Shown: positions 54,749 to 62,931 of the stretch, one piece after another | Layout: every line of letters starts with the position of its first letter | How positions within the stretch are numbered: the first letter of the stretch is position 1 | NCBI RefSeq assembly: GCF_002872075.1 | Contig: NZ_PGGU01000016.1 | Location: 391,561-455,560, forward strand | Length of the DNA stretch: 64,000 bases | Direction of reading: 5' to 3' | Origin: Microbacterium aurantiacum | GTDB taxonomy: Bacteria; Actinomycetota; Actinomycetes; Actinomycetales; Microbacteriaceae | Made by a program: the position numbers and the translations under genes | Notes under the pieces: generated by a model | Databases searched by the model: none | Seen by the model: the letters and a program-made list of their open reading frames with translations, nothing else | Told to the model about the DNA's origin: nothing

Positions 54749-55695
54749 CTGACGCCCTCGCCCCCTACGTGGCCGGCATGACGTGGGGATGGACCGGCAT
54801 CCGCGGCACGTGGGCCGCGGATGCGGCATCCGAGTCGATGACCGCGATGGCCGAGCACGGCGTGAACTGGACGGCCATCGCGTACGCGGTCGAGCAGGCC
54901 ACGGCGCAGTCGACCGAGATGCCCTGGGATCAGGCGCCGACCGTCACCGAGGAGGAGATCGTCGGAGCCATCCGCGATGCCAAGGCACACGGGCTGAAGG
55001 TGTGCCTGAAGCCGGTCGTGAACGTCAGCGACGGCACCTGGCGCGCCTACATCGGCTTCTTCGACTGGGACGTTCCCGGTGAGCCCAGCTGGGCCGACTG
55101 GTTCGCCTCGTACACCGCGTTCATCCTGCACGCCGCCGGCATCGCCGAAGCTGAGGGCTGCGAGATGCTCTGCATCGGCTGCGAGATGGTGCGGGCCGAC
55201 TCGCGGGAGAGTGAGTGGCGCGCGCTGATCGCGGCCGTGCGCGAGGTGTACTCCGGCATCGTCACCTACAACTGCGACAAGTACCAGGAGGATCACGTCA
55301 CCTGGTGGGACGCCGTCGACGTGATCACCTCGAGCGGCTACTACCCGATCGACCGGTGGGATGCCGAGCTCGATCGCATCGAGCGGGTGGTCGAGGCATC
55401 CGGCAAGCCGTTCTTCTTCATGGAGGCCGGGTGTCCTTCGCGCGTGGGCTCGCCCGAGAAGCCGAACGACTGGAGCCTCGTCGGCGCTCCCTCCGGCGAG
55501 GAGCAGCTGCGCTACTACCGGGCCATGTTCGACGCGTGCGATGCGCGCCCCTGGATGCGCGGCTTCATGCTGTGGGACTGGCCCGCGACGCTGTACGCGC
55601 TCGACGAGGCCGGCTCGAACGACGACTACTGCCCCTATGGCAAGCCCGCCGGTGCGTACCTGCGGGAGAGGTACCTGGCCCAGACCGCCACCTGA
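54745..55695 (+). CDS. GH113-like beta-1,4-mannan glycosidase
   Basis: A 316-residue protein without signal peptide. The likely catalytic residues E147 (IGCEMVRADSRESEWR) and E227 (FFMEAGCPS) are 80 residues apart, as in the GH113 mannanase AaManA (E151, E231). It is therefore probably a cytoplasmic retaining mannanase or mannobiohydrolase acting on imported oligomers. It starts with GTG overlapping the GH2 stop (GTGA). The assignment to GH113 is by motif and context only. Confidence 0.82.
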   Translation: MTDALAPYVAGMTWGWTGIRGTWAADAASESMTAMAEHGVNWTAIAYAVEQATAQSTEMPWDQAPTVTEEEIVGAIRDAKAHGLKVCLKPVVNVSDGTWRAYIGFFDWDVPGEPSWADWFASYTAFILHAAGIAEAEGCEMLCIGCEMVRADSRESEWRALIAAVREVYSGIVTYNCDKYQEDHVTWWDAVDVITSSGYYPIDRWDAELDRIERVVEASGKPFFFMEAGCPSRVGSPEKPNDWSLVGAPSGEEQLRYYRAMFDACDARPWMRGFMLWDWPATLYALDEAGSNDDYCPYGKPAGAYLRERYLAQTAT

Positions 55696-55736
55696 CCGTT
55701 CCTCCTGGCCGCCCTTCCCCTTTCGCGACGATGCGA

Positions 55737-55782
55737 GGTCAGAAAGACATCGCAGAACGCGGAATGGGATGCGTTTCTGACC
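55737..55782. repeat. Inverted repeat between the mannan operon and GH5
   Basis: GGTCAGAAA (55737-55745) and TTTCTGACC (55774-55782) are perfect complements around 28 bases. It lies between the GH113-like stop and the GH5 mannanase start and could be a weak terminator for the first operon or an operator for the second. Confidence 0.5.
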
Positions 55783-55880
55783 CCGCGCCCCACCGGAGCG
55801 GTGTCTACCGACCTCGTCAGCGCCCGCTGACCGGGCTGCCGCCGCCTCGCCACGCGGCCGCAGTTGCTGGACCCCACAAC

Positions 55881-55908
55881 GCGAGCGCTGACGCTCGCAG
55901 CGAAGGAG
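55881..55908 (+). promoter_or_regulatory. Leader hairpin and ribosome-binding site of the GH5 gene
   Basis: GCGAGCG and CGCTCGC (55881-55887, 55892-55898) form a 7-base stem with a CTGA loop, 4 bases before AAGGAG (55903-55908). The ribosome-binding site is 7 bases from ATG 55916, which favours that start over ATG 55913. Confidence 0.55.
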
Positions 55909-55915
55909 ATCAATG

Positions 55916-57124
55916 ATGAAACGCCTGTTCGCACTTCTGATCGGCGCGGTGATCGCGCTGGCGGCGCTCGCCGCCGCCCCCACGGCGGCCACTGCCGCGA
56001 CTACCGGATTCTCGGTGAGCGGTGGTCGCATCCTCGACGCCAACGGCACGGAGTTCGTCCCGCAGGGGATCAACCACGCCCACGTCTGGTACCCGGACCA
56101 GACCGGCTCGTTCGCCGCGATCCGCGCCGCCGGGGCGAACTCCGTGCGCGTCGTGATCAGCGGCGGCCGGTACGGCACGACGTCGGCATCGGAGGTGACC
56201 AGCATCATCTCGAAGTGCAAGGAGAACCAGCTCGTCTGCATCCTGGAGAACCACGACACCACCGGCTACGGAGAGGATGCCGCTGCCGGAACGCTCGCCG
56301 CGGCGGCGCAGTACTGGACGAGCATCAAGCAGGCGCTGATCGGCCAGGAGAAGTACGTGATGATCAACCTCGGCAATGAGCCGTTCGGCAACGCGGGTTA
56401 CCAGAACTGGACGTCGGCGACGATCTCGGCGATCCAGACGCTGCGCGCGGCGGGGATCACGCACACCCTCATCGCGGACGCCCCGAACTGGGGGCAGGAC
56501 TGGTCGTTCACGATGCGCGACAACGCGGGCGCCGTCGCCGCGGCCGACGGCAACACGGTGTTCAGCGTGCACATGTACGGCGTCTTCGACACCGCGGCCG
56601 AGGTGCGCGCGTACATCGATTCGTTCCGCAGCCGCGGGCTGCCGCTCATGGTCGGCGAGTTCGGCATCGATCACTCCGACGGCAACCCTGACGAGGCGAC
56701 CATCATGAGCTACACCCGCAGCACCCGCATCGGGATGCTCGGCTGGTCGTGGTCGGGCAACAGCGGCGGCGTCGAGTACCTCGACATGGCGAACGGCTTC
56801 AACGCCTCCTCGCTCACGCCATGGGGCGACCGTTTCATCAACGGCGCGGACGGCCTCAGGGCGCGCGCGCCGCAGATCGCCAGCGTCTTCGGTGCCGGTG
56901 GCGGCACGGGAGGTGGAACGGCTCCGAACGGGTATCCGTACTGCGCGAGCGCGGCATCCGATCCGGACGGTGACGGCTGGGGCTGGGAGAACTCGCGCTC
57001 CTGCGTCGTGCGCACCGGTGGCGGCACTGCCCCGAACGGATACCCGTACTGCGCGAGCGCGGCATCCGACCCCGATGGCGACGGCTGGGGCTGGGAGAAC
57101 TCGCGTTCCTGCGTGGTGAGGTGA
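55916..57124 (+). CDS. Secreted endo-beta-1,4-mannanase, GH5 with two CBM10-like modules
   Basis: A 402-residue secreted enzyme. The signal peptide ends near ATA (about 25-28). Residues 31-325 are a GH5 subfamily-8-like barrel (start GFSVSGGRILDANG); the acid/base is E155 (LGNEPFG) and the nucleophile E248 (VGEFGID). A glycine linker leads to two nearly identical 31-residue modules (336-366 and 372-402) with the CBM10 signature GYPYC and DGDGWGWEN, two cysteines each. It would cut mannan outside the cell, feeding the ABC importer. It follows the intracellular operon on the same strand with its own leader. Confidence 0.92.
   Translation: MKRLFALLIGAVIALAALAAAPTAATAATTGFSVSGGRILDANGTEFVPQGINHAHVWYPDQTGSFAAIRAAGANSVRVVISGGRYGTTSASEVTSIISKCKENQLVCILENHDTTGYGEDAAAGTLAAAAQYWTSIKQALIGQEKYVMINLGNEPFGNAGYQNWTSATISAIQTLRAAGITHTLIADAPNWGQDWSFTMRDNAGAVAAADGNTVFSVHMYGVFDTAAEVRAYIDSFRSRGLPLMVGEFGIDHSDGNPDEATIMSYTRSTRIGMLGWSWSGNSGGVEYLDMANGFNASSLTPWGDRFINGADGLRARAPQIASVFGAGGGTGGGTAPNGYPYCASAASDPDGDGWGWENSRSCVVRTGGGTAPNGYPYCASAASDPDGDGWGWENSRSCVVR
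56921..57121 (+). repeat. Tandem repeat encoding two CBM10-like modules
   Basis: The 93-base units 56921-57013 and 57029-57121 are nearly identical (period 108 bases), differing by a few silent or third-position changes. The near identity suggests recent duplication or gene conversion. Confidence 0.85.
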
Positions 57125-57127
57125 GTC

Positions 57128-57164
57128 GTCGGCCTCCCTCTGTCATCGACGGAGGGAGGCCGAC
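57128..57164 (+). terminator. Hairpin after the GH5 mannanase
   Basis: GTCGGCCTCCCTC (57128-57140) pairs perfectly with GAGGGAGGCCGAC (57152-57164) around an 11-base loop, starting 3 bases after the stop codon. No T tract follows. Confidence 0.7.
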
Positions 57165-57241
57165 CAGAACAGGCAGAATCATTCTCTGACCAGCGAGAAT
57201 TCAGGGCTGGAATGTCGGTGGCCCCGTGTTGAATGGGAGGT

Positions 57242-58666
57242 ATGAACAGCCCTGCGGTCGTCCTGGAAGAGGTCGTCTCCGATCTCGGTGCGCTGGTGCG
57301 CGCGGACTCCATCGTGGGCCTGTCGGATGCTGCAAAGCTGGCCGTTCTGCGTAGTGCAGGAGACGCGCTCCGGCTCCTGGAGGCGGTGGTCGTTGAGACG
57401 GTGGCCTCGGTCGAACCCGGGTTCGAGGATGCCTTCGGATGCCGCAGCATGAACGAGCTTCTGCAGCGCGCGTTCCGCACCGACGCACCGGGAGCAGCGC
57501 GCGTCACGAAGGCCGCAAAGGCGGTGGAGCGGGAGATCAGCCTCGTGTCCGGTGAGCGCCTGCCGGCTCGCTGGCCTGCGTTGCGCGACGCGATGTTGGA
57601 TGGGGTGATCGGCGTCGCGGGGATGCTCGCCGCGACCGGGGCGCTCGATCAGGCCGGCGACCGGATCGGACTGGAGGACAGACTCCGCGCCGACGACTAC
57701 CTCGCGGAATGCGCGCGGGGATGCCGCGTGGCCGATCCGCACGAGGGTGCCACTGATGCGGATGCGCAGGATGCGGCACCCTCCGCGACCCCGGATGATC
57801 TGCGGCAGGCATCGCAGTACCTCGCGATGGTGCTCGACCCCGACGGCGCCGAGCCCACTGACCGCAACGCCCAGCACCGGCGGTATCTGACCATCGGCCG
57901 CATCCGCGACGGCGTGCATCCGTTGCGCGGCAACATCCTCCCCGACACGGCCGCGCAACTGCAGCTCATCATCGACGCGCAGAACAATCCGAAAGTCGGC
58001 GGTCCGCCCGCGCCCGGCGTCGCGTTCCGGTCGGAGGATGACGAAATCCATGAAGACCGGTTCAACTCCGATCCGCGTAACGTGATCGACCCCCGCACAG
58101 CCGGGCAGAAGCGCCACGACGCACTCGCGGCGGCACTCGGCATCGCGGCCCGCCATGACGAGATGCCGTCACTGGGCGGTGCCGCCCCGACACTCGTCGT
58201 CAATGTCGACGCCCAGGACTACGCCGCCGGCACCGGATGGGCCACCATCCCCGGTGCCGACACCGCCGTCCCGCTCAGCATCGCCGCGCACACCGCCTGC
58301 ACCGGCACCATCCAGCGGGTGCTGTTCGAGGAAGGCCGGATCATCGGGATCACCGTGACCGACCGGGTGTTCACGGTGCATCAGCGCCGCGCGATCATCG
58401 CCCGGGACAAGGAGTGCCTCATTCCCGGATGCCATGTGCCGGCGTCCTGGTGCGAGATTCACCATGTGACCGAGTACGCCCGCGGCGGTCCGACCCACAC
58501 CGACAACGGGGTGCCGTTGTGCTGGTGGCATCATCGATCCCTCGACCGCTCTGGGTGGGAGATCCGCATGGCCAACGGAGTGCCCCAGATCCGTGGGCCC
58601 GCCTGGTGGGACGCCGACCGATCATGGCGAACTCCACGAACTGTCCGGGCGCCGCTCCGCGTCTGA
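57242..58666 (+). CDS. DUF222 / HNH endonuclease family protein (13E12 type)
   Basis: A 474-residue protein. The N-terminal half is the DUF222 domain of the mycobacterial 13E12 repeat family. The C-terminus is an HNH nuclease motif: CLIPGC... CEIHHVTEYARGG... NGVPLCWWHH (paired Cys for zinc, HH, and the terminal H). Such proteins occur in multiple copies in actinobacterial genomes and may be mobile or phage-related; target and role are unknown. I use ATG 57242 (GGGAGG precedes it closely); ATG 57233 is the alternative. It sits between the mannanase and manA and is unrelated to mannan metabolism. Confidence 0.87.
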   Translation: MNSPAVVLEEVVSDLGALVRADSIVGLSDAAKLAVLRSAGDALRLLEAVVVETVASVEPGFEDAFGCRSMNELLQRAFRTDAPGAARVTKAAKAVEREISLVSGERLPARWPALRDAMLDGVIGVAGMLAATGALDQAGDRIGLEDRLRADDYLAECARGCRVADPHEGATDADAQDAAPSATPDDLRQASQYLAMVLDPDGAEPTDRNAQHRRYLTIGRIRDGVHPLRGNILPDTAAQLQLIIDAQNNPKVGGPPAPGVAFRSEDDEIHEDRFNSDPRNVIDPRTAGQKRHDALAAALGIAARHDEMPSLGGAAPTLVVNVDAQDYAAGTGWATIPGADTAVPLSIAAHTACTGTIQRVLFEEGRIIGITVTDRVFTVHQRRAIIARDKECLIPGCHVPASWCEIHHVTEYARGGPTHTDNGVPLCWWHHRSLDRSGWEIRMANGVPQIRGPAWWDADRSWRTPRTVRAPLRV

Positions 58667-58708
58667 GCGACGGCACATCCGACTCATGCTCCGCGCGGGG
58701 GCGCGGCA

Positions 58709-59860
58709 TCACGCCCCGGTCGCCAGGAAGAGCCGCCCACCGCCTTCGATGCGGATCGTCGCACTCCGCGCGATGAACACGGCTCGGCCACGGGGAACCT
58801 CGGTGCGTTCTTCCTCGGACTCGAGAGTGAAGGAACCATCCGTCACCAGTGCGATGCCCGGACCGGGGATGCTGATCTCACCGGACCCCTCGCTCACATA
58901 GAGCTCGAACCCAGGATTGCCCTCATCTCCACCGGGGTGGAACACGCGGATGCCGTCACCCAGCGGCTCCGGAACGAGTCGCGGGTCGCCGCCTTCACGT
59001 GCGTCCAGCACCCGTCCGAGCTCCGTCGTGTCGATGTGCTTGGGCGTGAGCCCGCCGCGCAGGACGTTGTCACTCGGACCCATCAGCTCGATCCCCGCTC
59101 CGGACAGGTAGGCGTGGATGTTGCCGGCGGGCAGCCACAGCGACTCGCCGGCCCGCAGCGTCACGTGCTGCAGCATCAGCGCGCCCAGGATGCCCGGGTC
59201 GCCGGGGTGAGCCGCTGCGATCGGTCCCAGCACGGCGAATCGATCATCGTGCTCAGCGGCGGAAACGGCGGCCGAGACCAGCACCGCGATCCTGTCGTCG
59301 CCGGATAGCAGCCACAGGAACGCGCGGCGGATGCCGTCTTCCCCCGCGAGCAGATCGCGCCAGATCTGCAGCCCCGGCAGCTCGTCGGATCCGGTCAGAC
59401 CGGCGAGGGCGTCGAGATCGGTCTGCAGATCCGCCACGGCGCGGAAGCCGCAGAGCGCCTCGAAGCCGTCGTGCAGCGCGACGATGAGTTCCGGCTTGGC
59501 GTGCGGGTCGCGGTAGTTGCGGTGCGCGGCGTCCAGCGGGATGCCGAGGGCGTTCTCACGGGCGAAGCCCTCCTGCGCCTGCGCGGTGCTGGGGTGCGCC
59601 TGCAGCGACAACGGCTCGGCCGCGCACAGGATCTTCAGCAGGAACGGCAGCCTCTTGCCGCTCGCGCGCTCCCACTCGTCGAGCGAGGGCCACGGGGCCT
59701 CGCGGACGAAGACGCTGGGGGCTGAGGGGTGTGCACCGAGCCACAACTCGGCCTCGCGGTTTCCGCGGCCGGCAGTGCCGCGCACGCGAGCGACGCCGTC
59801 GATCTGTCCCCAGGCGTAGTCGCGGGGGGTGTTGTCGATCTCCCAGAACAGCGCACTCAT
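58709..59860 (-). CDS. manA: Mannose-6-phosphate isomerase, class I
   Basis: A 383-residue zinc enzyme converting mannose-6-phosphate to fructose-6-phosphate. Zinc ligands match the family: Q87 and H89 (LQAHPST), E124 (AKPELIVAL) and the His in GNIHAYL. It is coupled to the upstream kinase gene by overlapping stop/start (ATGA), so the two probably form a route for free mannose released by the mannosidases. Confidence 0.94.
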   Translation of the reverse strand: MSALFWEIDNTPRDYAWGQIDGVARVRGTAGRGNREAELWLGAHPSAPSVFVREAPWPSLDEWERASGKRLPFLLKILCAAEPLSLQAHPSTAQAQEGFARENALGIPLDAAHRNYRDPHAKPELIVALHDGFEALCGFRAVADLQTDLDALAGLTGSDELPGLQIWRDLLAGEDGIRRAFLWLLSGDDRIAVLVSAAVSAAEHDDRFAVLGPIAAAHPGDPGILGALMLQHVTLRAGESLWLPAGNIHAYLSGAGIELMGPSDNVLRGGLTPKHIDTTELGRVLDAREGGDPRLVPEPLGDGIRVFHPGGDEGNPGFELYVSEGSGEISIPGPGIALVTDGSFTLESEEERTEVPRGRAVFIARSATIRIEGGGRLFLATGA

Positions 59861-60801
59861 GCGGCCACCTCGCTCATCGTTCGAACCGCCTGTGCCGACT
59901 GCTCACGAAGCGGATGCTGCGGCGCGAGATCTGCGAGCGCGGCGGCGCCGTCGAGCCCGGTGCCCAGTGGCGGCACGAAGCGCACCTCGGGGCGCACCTC
60001 GCGTACCTTCGCCTCGAAAGCCTCGCGGATGAGATCCGAGCGCAGCACGCCTCCGATCGCGCCGACCGGAGCATCCGCCGCCGCATCCGTCGTCCGCAAC
60101 GCGGACGTGACCGAGAGCGCGAGCTCTGCGGCTGCGGCACGGCAGATCGCCAGGGCCACCGGGTCGCCGCTCGCAGCGAGCTCGGCCGTCGGCGCCGCGA
60201 ACGAGGCGACGAGCCGCACCCGGTCGGGGGCCGCCTGCAGCGCCGGGTACGCGGCCTCCAGGTCGGGCCAGCGCTCCTGCGCGATCGCGGTGAGGGCGGT
60301 CGCGGCGCCTCTCCCATCGTGCGCGCGCATCACGGCATCCAGCGCTTCGCGGCCGATCCAGTACCCGCTGCCGGCGTCGCCCATGATGTTTCCCCAGCCG
60401 TCGACGCGGATCGCCGACCGGGGGCCGACGCCGAGCGTCACCACACCGGTGCCGACGGCGATCACTGCTCCGTGCTGATCGCCGAGCACGCCGAGGAACG
60501 AGGTCACCGAGTCATGGGCGACGATCACCCGCTGCACGCCGGCGAGTCCCGGCCGCCGGATCAGGCCTTCGGCCTCCATATGCACATCGGTCACACCGGA
60601 GACGCCGATCGCCAGTGCCGTCGGAGCGTCACCCGCGACGTGCGCGATCCGCTCGGCGATGTCCGCCAGCTGCGGCAGCAGCGGACGATCGGTCAGCACG
60701 CCGGGAAGCAGGTCGTCACGGGAGGTCCCGTCGGCCCAGCGCAGGCGCACCTTGGTGCCGGTCTGACCCGCGTCCATCGCGAGGAGTTGGAGCGCGCTCA
60801 T
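59857..60801 (-). CDS. BadF/BadG/BcrA/BcrD ATPase family sugar kinase
   Basis: A 314-residue ASKHA-fold kinase. The phosphate-1 motif is MDAGQTGTKVRL (about 9-20) and the adenosine-side glycine motif is in GAIGGVL. The family includes N-acetylglucosamine kinase. Coupling to manA and proximity to mannan glycosidases suggest that it phosphorylates mannose to mannose-6-phosphate, but GlcNAc or another hexosamine is equally possible on family grounds. Confidence 0.8.
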   Translation of the reverse strand: MSALQLLAMDAGQTGTKVRLRWADGTSRDDLLPGVLTDRPLLPQLADIAERIAHVAGDAPTALAIGVSGVTDVHMEAEGLIRRPGLAGVQRVIVAHDSVTSFLGVLGDQHGAVIAVGTGVVTLGVGPRSAIRVDGWGNIMGDAGSGYWIGREALDAVMRAHDGRGAATALTAIAQERWPDLEAAYPALQAAPDRVRLVASFAAPTAELAASGDPVALAICRAAAAELALSVTSALRTTDAAADAPVGAIGGVLRSDLIREAFEAKVREVRPEVRFVPPLGTGLDGAAALADLAPQHPLREQSAQAVRTMSEVAA

Positions 60802-61063
60802 CGGAGCACGACCTGCTGGTGGGTGGAGTTGGGCATCGGCGTGATTCTCTCGTCTGCGGCCCCGAACGGTCGGGTGAAGGAGGCTGATCGAATGACAGCG
60901 TAAGACACTCGGCGGCGCGTCGCGAGCGCGTTCGGTGCCCCTTGTCCGAAGTTGTCCTTTGCCGTGGATGCCTGTGGATCAGCGGGTTTCAGCGCCAGGA
61001 GGATCCATTCGCGCATACCGGAGATCCGGGATGTCCGCTCCGATGTCCATCGACGACATCCGG

Positions 61064-62173
61064 TCAGAATCCGGGATACTCCCCGAGCTTCTTCTCGAAC
61101 TCCTCGCGATCGGCCTCGCTGAGCAACCGGCTCGCCAGGACGGCGAGCTGCAGGCCCTCAAGCGGCTCGCCGGTGCGCGCGTTCTGCGCTTCCCGGGTCT
61201 TCAGGAAGTCTCCCGTGGAGTCGTTCGAGAGGTCGTAGACGTTCGCGTAGAACCGCAGCGGCTCGGGGAAGTTCTCGGTGTAGTACTCCCAGGTGTGCTG
61301 GGTGCGCGGGTCGTCGCTGCCGTAGAGCTTGGCGATCATCGAAGAGTCGAGCCCGGAGGACGGGTCGTTGAAGGAGTACAGCTCCCACAGGCCATGCTCG
61401 GTGACGACCTCGTCGATGGCGGCCATCACCTCGAGCTTCTCGTCGTAATCCTGGATCGGTTCGTTCGTCGCCCATGCCGGTGAGGTGAACTCGACCAGCA
61501 TGGATTCACCGCCGTAGCCGTTGCGCTCGGGGCGGAGGTCCTCGGAACCGGCCTGCACCCAGGTGTAGCCGAACTCGTCGCTGAGGCGCTCGCGGATGTC
61601 GGCGAGCAGGCTCTCCGAGGCGGCGCGCACCTCCTCGAGCGACGCCTGTCCGAGGATCTCGCTCGGGTCGGTGTCCTTGATGCCCGGGTATGCCTCTTCG
61701 TGTTTCTGCTCGTCGGACTTCCGGCCGTCGTAGTTCCCGGAGGCCGACGTCTGCAGCGCACTCATCGCACCGACCGTCGCGACGTTCAGCACCAGCGTGA
61801 TCGCGAGAGCGACCGCGCCCAGCAGCCGCCCCCTCGTCGTCACCAATGCGGCGACGATGACGGCGACGACGACGAGCTGAAGCGCCAGCATGCTCACCCC
61901 GTACAGCAGGTCGGTTCCGCCGGCGAGGAGGGTGCCGAGAAGGATGAGCGCGAAGAGGATGCCGCTGACCAGCGCGATCCAGCCGAGCGCGTTCGCCGGT
62001 TCCTTCACGGTCTCCGTCGTCACAACGGTCGGCTGCCCGGGTGTCGTGTACGGAGGCCAGAGCGGCGACTGCGCTCGCCGGGCGCCCGCATAGCCGCCGG
62101 GCGGCGGTACCGGCGGAGCACCCTCGGTTCCCGCGACGTACCTGGCGCGCTGCTTCTCGTGATCGGTCACCAT
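61064..62173 (-). CDS. Membrane protein of a Bat-like cluster
   Basis: A 369-residue protein of unknown function. A proline-rich N-terminal cytoplasmic region (1-60) is followed by three to four membrane helices (about 65-145) and a 220-residue C-terminal soluble domain without a recognised fold. I start at ATG 62173; the frame overlaps the upstream gene by 7 bases. It is the last of a cluster of genes on the minus strand with a VWA protein and a TPR-like protein. Confidence 0.65.
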   Translation of the reverse strand: MVTDHEKQRARYVAGTEGAPPVPPPGGYAGARRAQSPLWPPYTTPGQPTVVTTETVKEPANALGWIALVSGILFALILLGTLLAGGTDLLYGVSMLALQLVVVAVIVAALVTTRGRLLGAVALAITLVLNVATVGAMSALQTSASGNYDGRKSDEQKHEEAYPGIKDTDPSEILGQASLEEVRAASESLLADIRERLSDEFGYTWVQAGSEDLRPERNGYGGESMLVEFTSPAWATNEPIQDYDEKLEVMAAIDEVVTEHGLWELYSFNDPSSGLDSSMIAKLYGSDDPRTQHTWEYYTENFPEPLRFYANVYDLSNDSTGDFLKTREAQNARTGEPLEGLQLAVLASRLLSEADREEFEKKLGEYPGF

Positions 62174-62931
62174 GGCTTGTCCGTTCCCGATCCGCCGGGG
62201 TCCTCGCCGTTCTGCTGCTGGTCGCGTTCCTCGGTGCCCTGCTCGAGCTTCTCCTGCAGATCCTCGAGCTTCTCCTCGGACGGCTGCGGCTCCGGTTGCT
62301 GTTCCTCCGGCTGCTCCTGCTCCTCGGGCGGGGGCTGCTGCTGCTCCTGCTGCTTCTGCTGCAGGCGCTCCTTCAGCTCGTCGAGCGAGTCGCTCATGTC
62401 GCGATTCGGATCGGGAGACTGATCCTGCGCCTCGTCGCTGTTGCACTCCTCCGGCGTCTCCAGGGTGACGGTCAGGGCCTCGCCGTACAGCTCTTCCGCG
62501 GCGACGCCGTCGCCGTCCTGCCTGGCCGCGTCACCTCTCCGCTCGAGCACCAGCGCGAGGTTGATGCGAACGGCGCAGACTTCCAGACCGTGGGCGAGCC
62601 GGAGCGCCTCCTCGAGCTCGGCCTGCGCGTCGGGCAGTTGCTCGGCAGCGCCGAGGACCGTGCCGATGTTGTACGGAGCCTTGTACGGCTCGAACCAGTT
62701 GAGGAACTCCTGACCCCGCGCCGCGGACTCCGCCGCGGAATGGTCGCCCACGACATAGGAGGTGATCGACTGGTGGGCGAAGGCGTACATGCTCAGCAGC
62801 TTGCCGACGAGCAGCAGGGCGGCGAGCGTGAGGGGGAGGGTGCCGAGGGCGATCCAGAAGCGGATGCGGCGGCGCCGGCGATTCGATGCCAGGAGCGCGG
62901 ATGCCGCTTCGGCGCGCGAGGTGTCGGTCAT
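62167..62931 (-). CDS. TPR-like membrane protein with Gln/Pro/Glu-rich tail
   Basis: A 254-residue protein. One N-terminal membrane helix (about 25-48) is followed by helical repeats (50-160) that resemble a TPR (for example YKAPYNIGTVLGAAEQLPDAQAELEEAL). The last ~85 residues are low-complexity (QQKQQEQQQPPPEEQEQPEEQQ-like) and probably disordered. It overlaps its VWA neighbour (ATGA). BatC/BatE-like partner proteins have a TPR region beside a VWA subunit, and I infer a similar role. Confidence 0.7.
   Translation of the reverse strand: MTDTSRAEAASALLASNRRRRRIRFWIALGTLPLTLAALLLVGKLLSMYAFAHQSITSYVVGDHSAAESAARGQEFLNWFEPYKAPYNIGTVLGAAEQLPDAQAELEEALRLAHGLEVCAVRINLALVLERRGDAARQDGDGVAAEELYGEALTVTLETPEECNSDEAQDQSPDPNRDMSDSLDELKERLQQKQQEQQQPPPEEQEQPEEQQPEPQPSEEKLEDLQEKLEQGTEERDQQQNGEDPGGSGTDKPW

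Noticed and set aside
60798..61016. A 72-codon minus-strand frame whose stop overlaps the sugar-kinase start
   Set aside because: The ATGA overlap is suggestive of a leader peptide, but the translation has no recognisable features. I see no promoter or ribosome-binding site, so I do not call it. The 262-base spacer (60802-61063) holds no other feature.
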